A stretch of 64,000 bases of DNA, taken from NCBI GenBank assembly GCA_019359235.1, contig JAHHHT010000030.1, positions 44,035 to 108,034 of the forward strand. The letters run 5' to 3'. This DNA is from Oscillatoria princeps RMCB-10. Lineage in GTDB: Bacteria; Cyanobacteriota; Cyanobacteriia; Cyanobacteriales; Oscillatoriaceae. A model generated the notes under the pieces. It saw only the letters and a program-made list of their open reading frames with translations, ran no database searches and was not told where the DNA came from. Below, piece after piece: positions 54,093 through 63,345 of this stretch. The first letter of the stretch is position 1; the number at the start of each line of letters is the position of its first letter. The position numbers and the translations under genes are program-made.

Positions 54093-54836
54093 TTAACCGG
54101 CTTGGTTGTGGAGCATATAGTTTAGCTCGCTGGCCAGCCACTCCTTAAACATGCGCTCCATAATCTCTTTAGAAATTTCCGGTGTGAGTGCAGCCGGAAT
54201 AAACTCCTCAACCATCAGCAGGTGATACCCCAGATCGGTTTTGATGGGGCCAATGATATGTTTTGGACTAGAACCAAAAACGACAGCTGCTATATCTGGC
54301 TTTAAGCTCCAGCGGTAAAGCTTTCCTTCATAGCCGCACTGCTGCCGGCGTCTTTCATCAATGTCATAAAAATGCGCCGCTTCATAAAAGCTGATTTCCT
54401 CCTCTTCTATTTGATAGAATAGTTCCTGGGCCACCTTGTCATAGGGAACAATAATTTGATAGAGGACTACTTGCTGAAAATCCAGCCGATTTTGAGCGAA
54501 GAACTTTTCCACTTCTTTGGAGAAGAGAGACTCAGATAATTTTTGAGACAGCAAGCGCTCGCGAATGCCAGCCTCCCAGTCATCCGGTGAGAGCAGCTGA
54601 TCGGCGAGCCAGGCTAGTGTGTCTTCAGCTTTCTCCAAGCGCTTTTCATAACGCTGGCGGTTCGCGTCAGCTTGAATTTCTTCAGGCGTGACTGTTAAAT
54701 TTCTTTGCTGAGCGGCTCGGTTGATAATTCTCTGATGCAATAAATTCAGGCACACTTGTTTTACCTGTATGCCATGTTTCAGAAAATTTACAATTTCCGG
54801 CGGCTCGATAGATAGATTGGGCGAAATATTAATCAT
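54093..54836 (-). CDS. PpiC/SurA-type peptidyl-prolyl isomerase-like protein
   Basis: 247 residues, no signal peptide. An N-terminal SurA-like helical part (residues 1-115) is followed by a parvulin domain with QVVLYQIIVPYD, GKLYRWSL, VFGSSPKHIIGPIKTDLGYHLLMVEE, read in pieces, though the usual GGDLG is changed to GYEGKL. Such proteins are regularly coded next to HlyD and C39-ABC exporters in cyanobacteria, where they may keep the peptide cargo unfolded or isomerise prolines. The precursor here is very rich in Pro. Its ATG overlaps the previous gene by 8 bp, so translation is coupled. Confidence 0.85.
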   Translation of the reverse strand: MINISPNLSIEPPEIVNFLKHGIQVKQVCLNLLHQRIINRAAQQRNLTVTPEEIQADANRQRYEKRLEKAEDTLAWLADQLLSPDDWEAGIRERLLSQKLSESLFSKEVEKFFAQNRLDFQQVVLYQIIVPYDKVAQELFYQIEEEEISFYEAAHFYDIDERRRQQCGYEGKLYRWSLKPDIAAVVFGSSPKHIIGPIKTDLGYHLLMVEEFIPAALTPEISKEIMERMFKEWLASELNYMLHNQAG

Positions 54837-55119
54837 ATAGAACCCTCCCCTGACAGACTGTCAAATGGGCGTTTAAATAGGTTAAAATCGCGACTCCGTT
54901 AGTGGGCGTTGCAGTGGCGTCGCAGCAGCTATTGAATTTAGGTCGATCTGGCACTCCTGCTGCCGGAGTGTAGGGGATATAACGGCTGATTTGTTTGGAT
55001 AGATCGTCCAGAGTCATACCGCTGCGTGACGAGTCGCGCAGAACAGTCTCCAGAGCATCGGTAAAGTATTGGTTATCGAGGTTAAGAACCTGTTTTTTTC
55101 TAAAATCGACCATTTTCAT
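54829..55119 (-). CDS. Small protein of unknown function in the exporter operon
   Basis: 96 residues (or 94 from the second ATG). Soluble, with MTLDDLSKQISRYIPYTP in the middle and FNSCCDATATPTNG near the end; three Cys in all. No family is recognised. The stop codon overlaps the start of the PpiC gene by 8 bp, which supports it as real. It could be a second peptide substrate of the exporter (a helical leader with a Cys-containing tail) or an accessory protein; I cannot decide between these. Confidence 0.6.
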   Translation of the reverse strand: MKMVDFRKKQVLNLDNQYFTDALETVLRDSSRSGMTLDDLSKQISRYIPYTPAAGVPDRPKFNSCCDATATPTNGVAILTYLNAHLTVCQGRVLYD

Positions 55120-55176
55120 TATTATTACCCAGATAATCCCGGTTTATAGGATTACTTTACCGACGCTCCATGTCGC

Positions 55177-55488
55177 TCAGATACCCAATCTTGCTGAAAC
55201 CTTCTGGCGGGTGTCCGCCACTATGCTGCCAGAGCCTTTGCTGCTGGTGTTTATATTGTTTTTATCCGCATTCTGTTTGTTAACCAGGGCGTTGTCTTTG
55301 AGCAGCCTGTTGTAAGTACGGTAGGGAATGTAGTGCAGAGGATTATAACCGGCAAAACGCAAAATCAGCACACAAGCCCAAGAATACTTCCCCGCCAGGA
55401 TGGCGTCCACTACCTGATTGAACTGGTCAATATTCATCGCTTTGTCCATTTTTTGACTGGAGTACGAAGATTGCGAATACATGCTCAT
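55177..55488 (-). CDS. HetP-like protein
   Basis: 103 residues from the ATG at 55488, chosen because AGGAG lies just before; a TTG ten codons up is also open. The core [20 protein letters not shown] and [20 protein letters not shown] is the HetP-family signature; in Nostoc HetP drives commitment to heterocyst formation and is coded beside the exporter gene hetC. HetP homologues also occur in strains without heterocysts, where their role is open. Here too it lies in one operon with a HetC-like exporter. The C-terminal 40 residues are polar and unlike HetP. There is no other heterocyst gene in the window. Confidence 0.85.
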   Translation of the reverse strand: MSMYSQSSYSSQKMDKAMNIDQFNQVVDAILAGKYSWACVLILRFAGYNPLHYIPYRTYNRLLKDNALVNKQNADKNNINTSSKGSGSIVADTRQKVSARLGI

Positions 55489-55603
55489 TATCTCCTGAAA
55501 GTTCCGCTGATTTGACAAGTTGTTATCACTCTAATTTGCCGAGCGCTGATTCGTAATCCCCCTCAAGAAGTATTTGGCGCTAGCAAATTTAAAGACGTTT
55601 GGC

Positions 55604-57499
55604 TTACAAGTCGAGGCCACCCTTTTGCAGCTGCCTGATAGGCTCTAAAAAGACATCGGCAATCCGGCGGCGGCGGATGATAATATCCGCAGTAGCGGCT
55701 TGACCCGCCTTAAAATCAACCTTTTGACTTTCGTTTTTCACATAGTTCCGCTCCAGAGTCACCTCCACTTCATAAACAGCCCCCAGCTTTTCATCCGCTT
55801 TTGCGTCCGGAGAGATAGATGTCACCTTGCCTTGAACAATTCCGTAATCCTGATAGGGATAAGCGTCTAATTTCACTTTCACCGGCATGCCGGTCTTCAC
55901 AAAGCCCGCTTCTTGATTCGGCAGCACCGCCTTCAGAACCAGCGGAGCGCCTGAGGGTGCAATTTCTGCCACCGTTTGTGCCGGTTGCACCACCTCCCCA
56001 GCCTTGCTGACATTCAGCGACAGCACCACCCCATCCACCGGCGCTTTCAAAAACCTTTCCTTCAGCTTTACATTCGCACTGTTGAGCAGATTTTGCGTTT
56101 CAGCATTTTTGGCTTTCAGCTCAGTCAATTCAACTTCCAGCTGCTGCATCTGCTGCTGCGCCTCTATCTGAATCCGTCGCGCCTCCGCTTGCTTCTGGCT
56201 GACCACAGCCTGCAGCTGCTCGGCTTGCGCTTTCGCTTGCTGAACTTCACCCTCCGTTTGAGTAATCGACTGCCGGCTGTCGCGCAGAGCTTGCTCAGCG
56301 GCAAACAGCTGCTCCTTCAGGCTCGTGCCCTCTTGCAACTGAGTTTGGGTAATCGCACGAGTCGCGCTGCTCAAACCTTGCTCCGCTTGAAACAGCTGTT
56401 CCTTCAGACTCGCCCCCTCTTGCAATTCATTTCTTGTAATCGCGCTTTGGCGGTCGCGCAGGGTTTGCTCCGCTTGAAACAAGTATTCTTTGGCGATCGC
56501 CCCCTCTGACACCAGCGGTTTTAACCGCTCCACTCGCTCCGCAGCCGCCTCAACATCCGCCTGCAGTTGCTTCTTCAGTTCTTCGGAAGTGCCAGCCAGA
56601 GGTTGGAGCCGCTGCAATCGCCCAGAGGCAGATTGGGCATCCCCTTGCAGTTGCTCGATCAATTTTTGGTTGGTAGCCAGCAGCGGTTGCAGCCGTTTCA
56701 GTCGGGCTTGATGCGCAATCACTTGCTTGCGCAGCGCTTCCAGCAGTTGCTGAGCAGTAGCAGCTTTCTCCCTCGCCGCCGTCAGCCCCGCTTTTTGAGC
56801 CTGAATGTCAGCCTCGGCAATAGCAGCGCGGGTGCCAGCTTCCAGACGCGCTTTTTCCAGCAAAGAAAGCTTCTGGCTTAACTCGACTTGGAAGGACTTA
56901 AGTTGCTGCTCCAGCCGCTGGACTTCACCGGCAGCCAGCTGGGTGTCCAGTTCCATCAGCACCGTGCCGGCTTTAACCGTCTGACCTTCCTTGACCGCCA
57001 CATTGGCCACCTTCCCTAAATCAACCGGGTGAATTTTATACACCTCTCCTAAAGGCACCAATCGCCCCCTGGCGTGACCCACCTCTTCGATTTGCCCCAG
57101 CCACGCCCAGGTGGCAAACGCGGCGCAAAAAACCAAACCGCCCAGCATCACTCGCGTGGTAAAAGACGCAGGTGGTTTGTCCAGCACCGTCTGCAAGGAC
57201 ACAGACCAGTTCGGCAAAGTCGGAGCAACTGTCTGGGGAGCGGAGGGCGGGCGCTCTTCTGGGAAATTGGCCGGTCTGTGGGGAATTTCCCTCACGGGAG
57301 TGGCCACACCCCCACTGATGGAAGCAGCCCGGTCAGACGCATCAGAGACAAAATTGTCGTTGCCGTCATTTAACGAGAGATTTTGCACTCCGAGATCCGT
57401 CCCCCGATCCAAAACGCTCTCCTGACTGGACGCATTGCTTCCATCGCACCCTTTTAAAGGATTGGCAGTTGCCAAACGATTTATAAAGCTCAAGTTCAT
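55604..57499 (-). CDS. HlyD-family membrane fusion protein
   Basis: 631 residues from the ATG at 57499, with AAGGAAA upstream; the frame is open 25 codons further but without support. About 125 N-terminal cytoplasmic residues precede one membrane helix (MLGGLVFCAAFATWAWLG). Then come the lipoyl half-motif (VAVKEGQTVKAGTVLMELDT), a very long coiled-coil hairpin (residues about 190-480) with a repeated SLKEQLFQAEQ segment, and a beta-barrel (APVDGVVLSLNVSKAGEVV). It links the inner-membrane ABC exporter to an outer-membrane channel. A TGCCA-N3-TGGCA site lies at 57727. Confidence 0.92.
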   Translation of the reverse strand: MNLSFINRLATANPLKGCDGSNASSQESVLDRGTDLGVQNLSLNDGNDNFVSDASDRAASISGGVATPVREIPHRPANFPEERPPSAPQTVAPTLPNWSVSLQTVLDKPPASFTTRVMLGGLVFCAAFATWAWLGQIEEVGHARGRLVPLGEVYKIHPVDLGKVANVAVKEGQTVKAGTVLMELDTQLAAGEVQRLEQQLKSFQVELSQKLSLLEKARLEAGTRAAIAEADIQAQKAGLTAAREKAATAQQLLEALRKQVIAHQARLKRLQPLLATNQKLIEQLQGDAQSASGRLQRLQPLAGTSEELKKQLQADVEAAAERVERLKPLVSEGAIAKEYLFQAEQTLRDRQSAITRNELQEGASLKEQLFQAEQGLSSATRAITQTQLQEGTSLKEQLFAAEQALRDSRQSITQTEGEVQQAKAQAEQLQAVVSQKQAEARRIQIEAQQQMQQLEVELTELKAKNAETQNLLNSANVKLKERFLKAPVDGVVLSLNVSKAGEVVQPAQTVAEIAPSGAPLVLKAVLPNQEAGFVKTGMPVKVKLDAYPYQDYGIVQGKVTSISPDAKADEKLGAVYEVEVTLERNYVKNESQKVDFKAGQAATADIIIRRRRIADVFLEPIRQLQKGGLDL

Positions 57500-57930
57500 C
57501 GTCTGATTTCCTTTCCCTGTCGAGACTGCTTGCCACTTGCCCAGTCCAACCCTCCCACACTTCACTGATCCCAATTCGGGTTGCCAACCACTGGCCTTTT
57601 CCCTTTCGCCCCTCAGTGTTTTCCCAGAAAGTCAACTTGCGTGATTCTACAGAGATACTGCGGCTAGACGTCGTTAGCTCTGGAAGGGTTCCGTAATTAT
57701 ACTAAGCTAGAATTCCGTGCTGAGTTTGCCAGATTGGCAGTTTTGTCGCTGACTTTACTGTTTCTTTAAACTTCTCTGGCAAAATCTCGCTGTTTCGCCG
57801 CTATTGTAAAGTTTTCATAAAGCACTCCCGGCATGGCCTCCGTGTTCATACTGCAGTCAGGGAGACGCACACGAGACAAAAACTAGAGGCCGGTCTGAAG
57901 TGGGCAGATCAGACTCAGCCCCCAGTTCTC
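57500..57930 (-). promoter_or_regulatory. Gap between exporter and hlyD genes
   Basis: 430 bp without a gene. AT-rich stretches near 57690-57810 (AGTTTAAAGAAACAG on the minus strand) and the operator-like site suggest that hlyD and the downstream genes have their own promoter apart from the ABC gene. Confidence 0.45.
57727..57739. promoter_or_regulatory. Candidate operator TGCCA-N3-TGGCA, site 3 (hlyD)
   Basis: Perfect arms around GAT; read on the minus strand it is ACAAAAC then TGCCAATCTGGCA, like the sites before the precursor and PEP-CTERM genes. It lies 228 bp before the hlyD start in the gap after the ABC gene. Confidence 0.55.
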
Positions 57931-60900
57931 TTAAAGATCCAGCTGCTGCTGTGCTAGGTGATAGTACAGACCTTGCAGCGCCATCAGTTGATTGTGACTG
58001 CCCCGCTCTACCAGAACCCCCCGGTCTAGCACCAGGATGCTGTCAGCGTTGCGCACCGTAGACAGCCGGTGGGCAATAATAAAAGTAGTGCGGTCGCGCG
58101 ACAAGCGCTCCAGATTCTGCTGAAACCGGCGTTCCGATTCCGTATCCAGGGAACTCGTCGCCTCGTCGAGCACCAGAATCCTCGGATCGCCCAAAAGCGC
58201 CCTGGCAATGGCAATCCGCTGTCGCTGTCCCCCAGAGAGCAGAGAACCCCGCTCACCCACCTTGGTGTTGTACCCCAAGGGCATGTCCTGGATAAATGCG
58301 TGCGCCTCCGCCAGTTTGGCCACCTCCGTCACTTGCTCCAGGCTGAATTCAGACCGGTATAAGGTGATGTTTTCCAGAATAGTTCCTGAAAACAAGAAGC
58401 ACTCTTGCGGCACCACGCCGAGCTGCGACCGCAAAGATTGTGGAGAAATCAGCCGGATATCGTGCCCGTCAATCAGGATGCGACCGCTCTCAGCGTAATA
58501 CAGACCCTGTAGCAAACTCACCAAGGTACTTTTTCCCGAACCGCTGCGACCGACAATGGCAACCGTCTGTCCCGGGTGCGTCTCGAAGGAAATATTCTCC
58601 AGCGTGTTGCGCTCCCGATCGGAAGAGTAGCGGAAGGTCAGGTTCTCGAACCGCACCTCCCCCTGTATCCGGGGCAAAATCAGCATCAGCTTTCCAGGGG
58701 TTTCTTCTGGCGTAGCTTCAAAAACATCATTCAGCCGCTCCACCGAGATGAACACTTCTTGCATCTCGTTCCAGAGATTCACCACCCCCAGCACGGGGCT
58801 GATCACCTTGCCAATCATCATGTTGAAGGCCACAAACTGGCCAATGGTCAGCTGGTCTTGAATCACCAGGGTGGCTCCGTACCACAGCAAAGCCGTGCTG
58901 CCTAGGGTATTAATGGAAGCACCGATGACTTGCAAGACATTACCCAGCTTCTGACCGCGAAAAGCCGCATTCAGGGCGCTCGTAAAGCGGTCTTCCCAGC
59001 GCCAGCGCAGCTCTCGCTCCGCTGCAGCCGCCTTCACCGTGGACATTCCCGTCAGCATTTCTACCAGCAAGGAGTTCTGCTCCGCCGACTCGTTAAAGAT
59101 TTCCTTGGACACCCGCCGCAAGAAGGGTGTGGCCACCAAAGTCAAGATGGCTATCGGCGGAATCATCGCCAGCACCAGCAGAGTCAGCCGCGAGTTGTAG
59201 TAGAGCATCAGCCCCAAATAGATAACCCCCATCACCATGTCCAGCCAAGCCAGGACGACTTGGCGGATCAGAAATTGCTGGATCTTGCGGTTTTCCTGCA
59301 CCCGCGTGATGATGTCCCCCACCCGCCGCGATTCAAAAAACTTCAGGGGTAGGCTGAGGGTGTGGCTGATAAAGCCGCTAATCAGAGTGAGGTCGAAGCG
59401 GTTGGAAAAATAGTCCAGCAGGTACTGTCGGGTGGCGCTTAAGCCAATGCTCCAAATGCCAAACAGCAACAGCCCCAGGGCAAAGACATTCAGGGTGACC
59501 AAGCTTTTGTTCACCACTACCTTGTCGAGAATGATTTGGGTGAACAGCGGGCTAATGACGCCAAAAATCTGGATCAGCAGGGAGGCAGCGATAATTTGCC
59601 CGATCGTGGAGCGGTAGGGCGTCAGGGCGCTGGCGAACCGCGACAGGGAGATTTTCTGAGATTCAGCTTCTTTCAGGCGCTCTGTTGGCTCTAGCAGCAG
59701 CGCGTAGCCCGTCCAGTTGGCGATAAATTCTTCCCGCGACAGGGTGCGCTTTCCCTCTCCGGGATCGCCAATCAGGATGCGGTTGCCTTTGCACCGGTAA
59801 ACTACTATGTAGTGAATTCCCTGCCAGTGCGCTATCCAGGGGCTGTCGGACTCCTCTAGTTTGCCCAAAGACGCTCGCACCGGTCGCGCCTGAAAGCCCA
59901 GGCTTTCCGCCGCTTTGGCTAAACTTTGCAGGGAAGCGCCGGAACGCCCAACACCGGCTAGTTCCCTCAGAAAGTTGATGCTAAACCTTTTTCCCCAGTA
60001 CTGTCCGATGCTGGCTAGGCAAGCTGCGCCGCAATCGGAAGAACTCTGCTGCTCGATTAGGGGATATCGAGCGAAAAAGTCCATCACCCGCCGGCTTGCA
60101 GGTTTGGGAAATGCTACCGTTTCGCTTTTAGATGAAGCTGTTGCTGCGCCGGTGCTTTTAGACGCGATTCGGCGTTCTGCAGCAGATCCCGCGCTCTCCT
60201 GCTGTGCGGGTGCGATTCGGGAAACATCTGTGCGCCGGTGCTGGAAGCTGGCTGCCGGCTTCAGGTGTCCGTTGCCAGCGGCAATCTCTCCCACTGCCTT
60301 TGCCAGTGCCGGTGCTACTGACTGTGCTGCTTGCCAGTGTTCGGTGGGCAGGTGCATCACCCACAAATCGGTTTCGGCAACCCAGTCTGCCGGTGTTGTG
60401 TTGGGATACCCCCAGCTGCAACCGGCTTCTTTGGGCTGGGATGAGTTGGATGGCTGGTGAATTTTCCCAGAGCGCAGCCAAAAGCGTCCGGTTTGTGCCG
60501 GTGTTGCTTTCTGCAGCTGAGCGCCTCTGTCAATTCGTTTTTCTGTCAAGTAAGGCAGCAGTTGCTGCAGCTGGTGGCTGGAAAGCGAGTGCAGTTCTGT
60601 ATGTGTTTTGAAGAATAGCTGGCGCTGCCGCGCTTCGGCTTGCTGCTGCAGGTGGTCTCGCAGGTCGGACAGCTCGCTGAGCTCTGGCTGTAGCTTGGAA
60701 ATAGAAATCCGAGCTAGAGAGCCGGCACTGGCTGCGATCGCCCGGTAAGGCATGGGATCGTTGCAGAATAGGCGATCCCCTCCAAAGGTGTCGCCGGTTT
60801 CCAGCACCAGCGCTGACACTTCCCGCTGTCGCTCCGGGTCAAAGGCAACCAGCCGCACCCGCCCCTGACACACTATGTAAATAGCGTTGCTATTTTGTTC

Positions 60901-61092
60901 GGAGTCAACAGTTTGTGAGGATAAGTTGGCGGCTCCTGTGTAATTAAAAAGCTCGTCCCCTAACTGGAAATCGCCGGTTTCAAATGCTTTGCTCAAGTCT
61001 GACGCCGCTCTGGAATCGCTGGCAAGTGGCATCAAGAGATTGAGCGTAATTTCTTTGTTTGTAGAAGCCGCCGGTTGAAAGTTTTCTTTCAT
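57931..61092 (-). CDS. HetC-like C39 peptidase-ABC exporter with cNMP-binding domains
   Basis: 1053 residues. Two cyclic-nucleotide-binding-like domains (about 35-140 and 165-270; the first has LETGDTFGG) and a linker lead to a C39 peptidase domain with Cys354 in SSDCGAAC, the His in GIHYIVVY and Asp in IGDPGEG. Six membrane helices follow (about 490-770), then the ATPase with GRSGSGKST, signature LSGGQRQR and ILVLDEATSSLD. It should cut double-glycine-type leaders and export the core. HetC of Nostoc has this layout. Start at ATG 61092. Regulation by a cyclic nucleotide is possible but cannot be confirmed. Confidence 0.93.
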   Translation of the reverse strand: MKENFQPAASTNKEITLNLLMPLASDSRAASDLSKAFETGDFQLGDELFNYTGAANLSSQTVDSEQNSNAIYIVCQGRVRLVAFDPERQREVSALVLETGDTFGGDRLFCNDPMPYRAIAASAGSLARISISKLQPELSELSDLRDHLQQQAEARQRQLFFKTHTELHSLSSHQLQQLLPYLTEKRIDRGAQLQKATPAQTGRFWLRSGKIHQPSNSSQPKEAGCSWGYPNTTPADWVAETDLWVMHLPTEHWQAAQSVAPALAKAVGEIAAGNGHLKPAASFQHRRTDVSRIAPAQQESAGSAAERRIASKSTGAATASSKSETVAFPKPASRRVMDFFARYPLIEQQSSSDCGAACLASIGQYWGKRFSINFLRELAGVGRSGASLQSLAKAAESLGFQARPVRASLGKLEESDSPWIAHWQGIHYIVVYRCKGNRILIGDPGEGKRTLSREEFIANWTGYALLLEPTERLKEAESQKISLSRFASALTPYRSTIGQIIAASLLIQIFGVISPLFTQIILDKVVVNKSLVTLNVFALGLLLFGIWSIGLSATRQYLLDYFSNRFDLTLISGFISHTLSLPLKFFESRRVGDIITRVQENRKIQQFLIRQVVLAWLDMVMGVIYLGLMLYYNSRLTLLVLAMIPPIAILTLVATPFLRRVSKEIFNESAEQNSLLVEMLTGMSTVKAAAAERELRWRWEDRFTSALNAAFRGQKLGNVLQVIGASINTLGSTALLWYGATLVIQDQLTIGQFVAFNMMIGKVISPVLGVVNLWNEMQEVFISVERLNDVFEATPEETPGKLMLILPRIQGEVRFENLTFRYSSDRERNTLENISFETHPGQTVAIVGRSGSGKSTLVSLLQGLYYAESGRILIDGHDIRLISPQSLRSQLGVVPQECFLFSGTILENITLYRSEFSLEQVTEVAKLAEAHAFIQDMPLGYNTKVGERGSLLSGGQRQRIAIARALLGDPRILVLDEATSSLDTESERRFQQNLERLSRDRTTFIIAHRLSTVRNADSILVLDRGVLVERGSHNQLMALQGLYYHLAQQQLDL

Positions 61093-62049
61093 AAATACAT
61101 TTGGGCCGCCCGCTCATCCCCGGTCGGGGATTGGCATAAAAGCCCGCCTCCTAACGACAACAACTGTGAGACTGTCATAGCTTTGATTCCCACTTTTACA
61201 ACCCAAAACCCCATAGCTGCTAAGTGCTATTTCCTATAGGTCTGCGCCTTCTTCTGCGTCAAACTCTGGTTAGTCCTCGATCCGTGAATTTACAGACTCT
61301 GATTTGAAGCGTAGGGCGGCTCTGTGAAGAACTCGTGAAGAATCCGTATCTTTACAGAAACTTTAAAATACTCGGTTCCTTCTACATTATTGCTTCATAT
61401 TCTTTTTCCGGAGATTTACTGGGGTGTTCAAACAATCTAGGGCGGTAGTGGAGTGGGCAGGACAGCGTTGCACATTCGTGGGATGAACCCCTCCCCGTAC
61501 CCCCCCCCGTACCCCCCCGCCCCCCCCTCACAGGTGTAGGTATTTTACATCCCTTGGCTGAAATGGCGTTTTTCCGTGGGCAACTCCCTCTTCTTTCTTG
61601 GCGCTCTCTGCGTCTACCCTGCGGGAAGCCGCCGCGTCCTGTGGCGGTTCATTATTAAGCCCAAGTTGACACCAATGCCCCCCACAGCCACCGTGTGCAA
61701 AAAACCTACACTTGTGAGCCCGCCCCCCCTCCCCGTACCCCCCCGCCCCCCCCGCTCCCCCCGCACACGGGGGGGGAGATAAGGAAAATTTTTTGTTCGC
61801 GGAGGGGGTTGGGGGGTGGGGTTGAGCGATGAATGCAAAAAGTTTCCGCCCGTCCTGGTGCAACGCCGGAAGGACAGCTGCAGTGCTGCCGGCGCTCTGC
61901 ACCCAGCTTGCGATCGCCCTCTGCCACCGGTTCATCCGGGAATACCAGCCGACATCACCGGCACACTGAACCCCATCCCACACTTCTCTATACAATGACC
62001 GGCTTGACCACTTCCAGAACACCTACATATTTGTTTGTGAGAAAAAATC
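61093..62049. other. Gene-free stretch with long C/G tracts
   Basis: 61490-61530 and 61720-61830 contain runs of C or G up to eight or more bases with CCCCGTACCCC units, the second in inverted order around GGGGGGGAGATAAGG. 61280-61440 is AT-rich. Open frames here follow simple-sequence composition and I do not call them. Confidence 0.5.
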
Positions 62050-62062
62050 TGCCAAAATGGCA
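62050..62062. promoter_or_regulatory. Candidate operator TGCCA-N3-TGGCA, site 4 (PEP-CTERM gene)
   Basis: Perfect arms around AAA; with its left flank identical over 19 bases to site 2 at 51036. It lies 90 bp before the ATG at 62152. Confidence 0.65.
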
Positions 62063-62151
62063 ACAGCGATTTAATCACCTCAGCTAGACTAAAGAAAGTG
62101 AATATCTCTCCTTTTTAACCCATCGTTTTTAATGAGCGGCGCGATAATTTT

Positions 62152-63006
62152 ATGAAACCCTACCAGGGAATTGCCAAGCGTTTAGTATTGTTCATCGCTC
62201 CAATAGTTGCCGCACCGGCATTGTCGCAAGCGCCAGCAATGGCGGCCACCCTAGCCTTTTCTGAAGCAGCTTTCCAGTTCGATAACTTCAGTCACAGCGC
62301 CTATTCGCTGGGAACTACAACCAACGCTAATACTTTGGCTTTGGTTACAGGACCGGCATCCTCAACAATTGCTACAGCAGCGGCGATGGCATATTTTGTC
62401 CCCGAATCGGCGGGTAATATTTCTTTGAGTGCAGCCAGTGGCCAAGGCAGCAACTATGTCGGTTTGGCCCAAAGTATGGCCCAAGTTGTGGGCAATTTTT
62501 TAGTAGGGCCAGGAGAGTCTTTTGGTTTCAATTTCAACGCTTCATTGGCCCTGGGAAGCGCAGTTGACAATCCAAAGGAAATGGCCAGCGCTGCGGGACG
62601 GACGGCTTTCTTCTTGTTCGGCAGCACTGACGGGGAGCCGGCAAGTCTGCTAGACTATTTTTCAGTATTAGGCCAGGTAACAACACCCGGCAATAATTTT
62701 CTGGACTGGCAAAGTAGCGACAATATTAACTACACTTCCGATACAAGCCTGAATTATACAGACACAGAATCATTAGCTCTGGCTGCATTTGAGGGTTGGT
62801 ATCAGCGCAGTTTCGACAGCCAAATTCAGCTGACTTTAGTCGAATATAAGCAAAATGAGGCCCATGTAAAAGCCCCTGAACCTTCATTCCGGCTAGCTTT
62901 CCCCTTGTTGCTCTTCTTCATCTGCGTTAGTTGGAAATCCAGAAGAAAAGCGGCAATACTCGGGCAACTAGATATAACCAAAATTGAGAAAAATTCCAGC
63001 CTGTAG
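62152..63006 (+). CDS. PEP-CTERM exoprotein
   Basis: 284 residues. Signal peptide LVLFIAPIVAAPALSQAPA at the start. The body (35-240) is polar, rich in Ser, Asn and Phe and without known domain. The end is a sorting signal: APEPS, a hydrophobic helix (FRLAFPLLLFFICVS) and a basic KSRRK tail, the layout recognised by exosortases, with 20 extra residues after it. It would be processed to the cell surface or sheath. It shares an upstream site with the peptide locus, suggesting joint control. Confidence 0.83.
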   Translation: MKPYQGIAKRLVLFIAPIVAAPALSQAPAMAATLAFSEAAFQFDNFSHSAYSLGTTTNANTLALVTGPASSTIATAAAMAYFVPESAGNISLSAASGQGSNYVGLAQSMAQVVGNFLVGPGESFGFNFNASLALGSAVDNPKEMASAAGRTAFFLFGSTDGEPASLLDYFSVLGQVTTPGNNFLDWQSSDNINYTSDTSLNYTDTESLALAAFEGWYQRSFDSQIQLTLVEYKQNEAHVKAPEPSFRLAFPLLLFFICVSWKSRRKAAILGQLDITKIEKNSSL

Positions 63007-63082
63007 GCGTTCCCTCAGGAGTGCATCTTGAAGGGATGTTTTAGATGAATTGGGATAGAGTGCCGGGGCGGCGTAAAATAGT

Positions 63083-63317
63083 GGGGGCGGGTTTATCAAT
63101 CTCCTCCGCTTTCCCGATACATTTCGGGTGAGCCCCGCCCCTACAGGTGGTGGGGCGGGTTTATGAAAATTCTCTAATTCTCAGAGAAATTTCTAGTGAG
63201 CCCCGCCCCTACAGGTGGTGGGCGGGTTTATAAATATGCGAAGCTTCCCTGTGTGGGGGCGGGTTTATCAATCTCCTCCGCTTTCCCGATACATTTCGGG
63301 TGAGCCCCGCCCCTACA
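63083..63317. repeat. Three GGGGCGGGTTTA hairpin repeats
   Basis: 63083-63145 and 63255-63317 are near-identical 63-bp units (GGGGGCGGGTTTATCAATCT ... ACATTTCGGGTGAGCCCCGC). Between them 63150-63215 is a diverged unit. Each can fold because GGGGCGGGTTTA faces TGAGCCCCGCCCCTA. Related pieces occur at 12963-13082 and 37145-37203. Confidence 0.88.
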
Positions 63318-63345
63318 AAGCGTCGGGATAAAAAATTATGGGCAA

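Noticed and set aside
61528..62022. Gly/Pro-rich frames on both strands
   Set aside because: Caused by long G/C tracts; no start signals or families.
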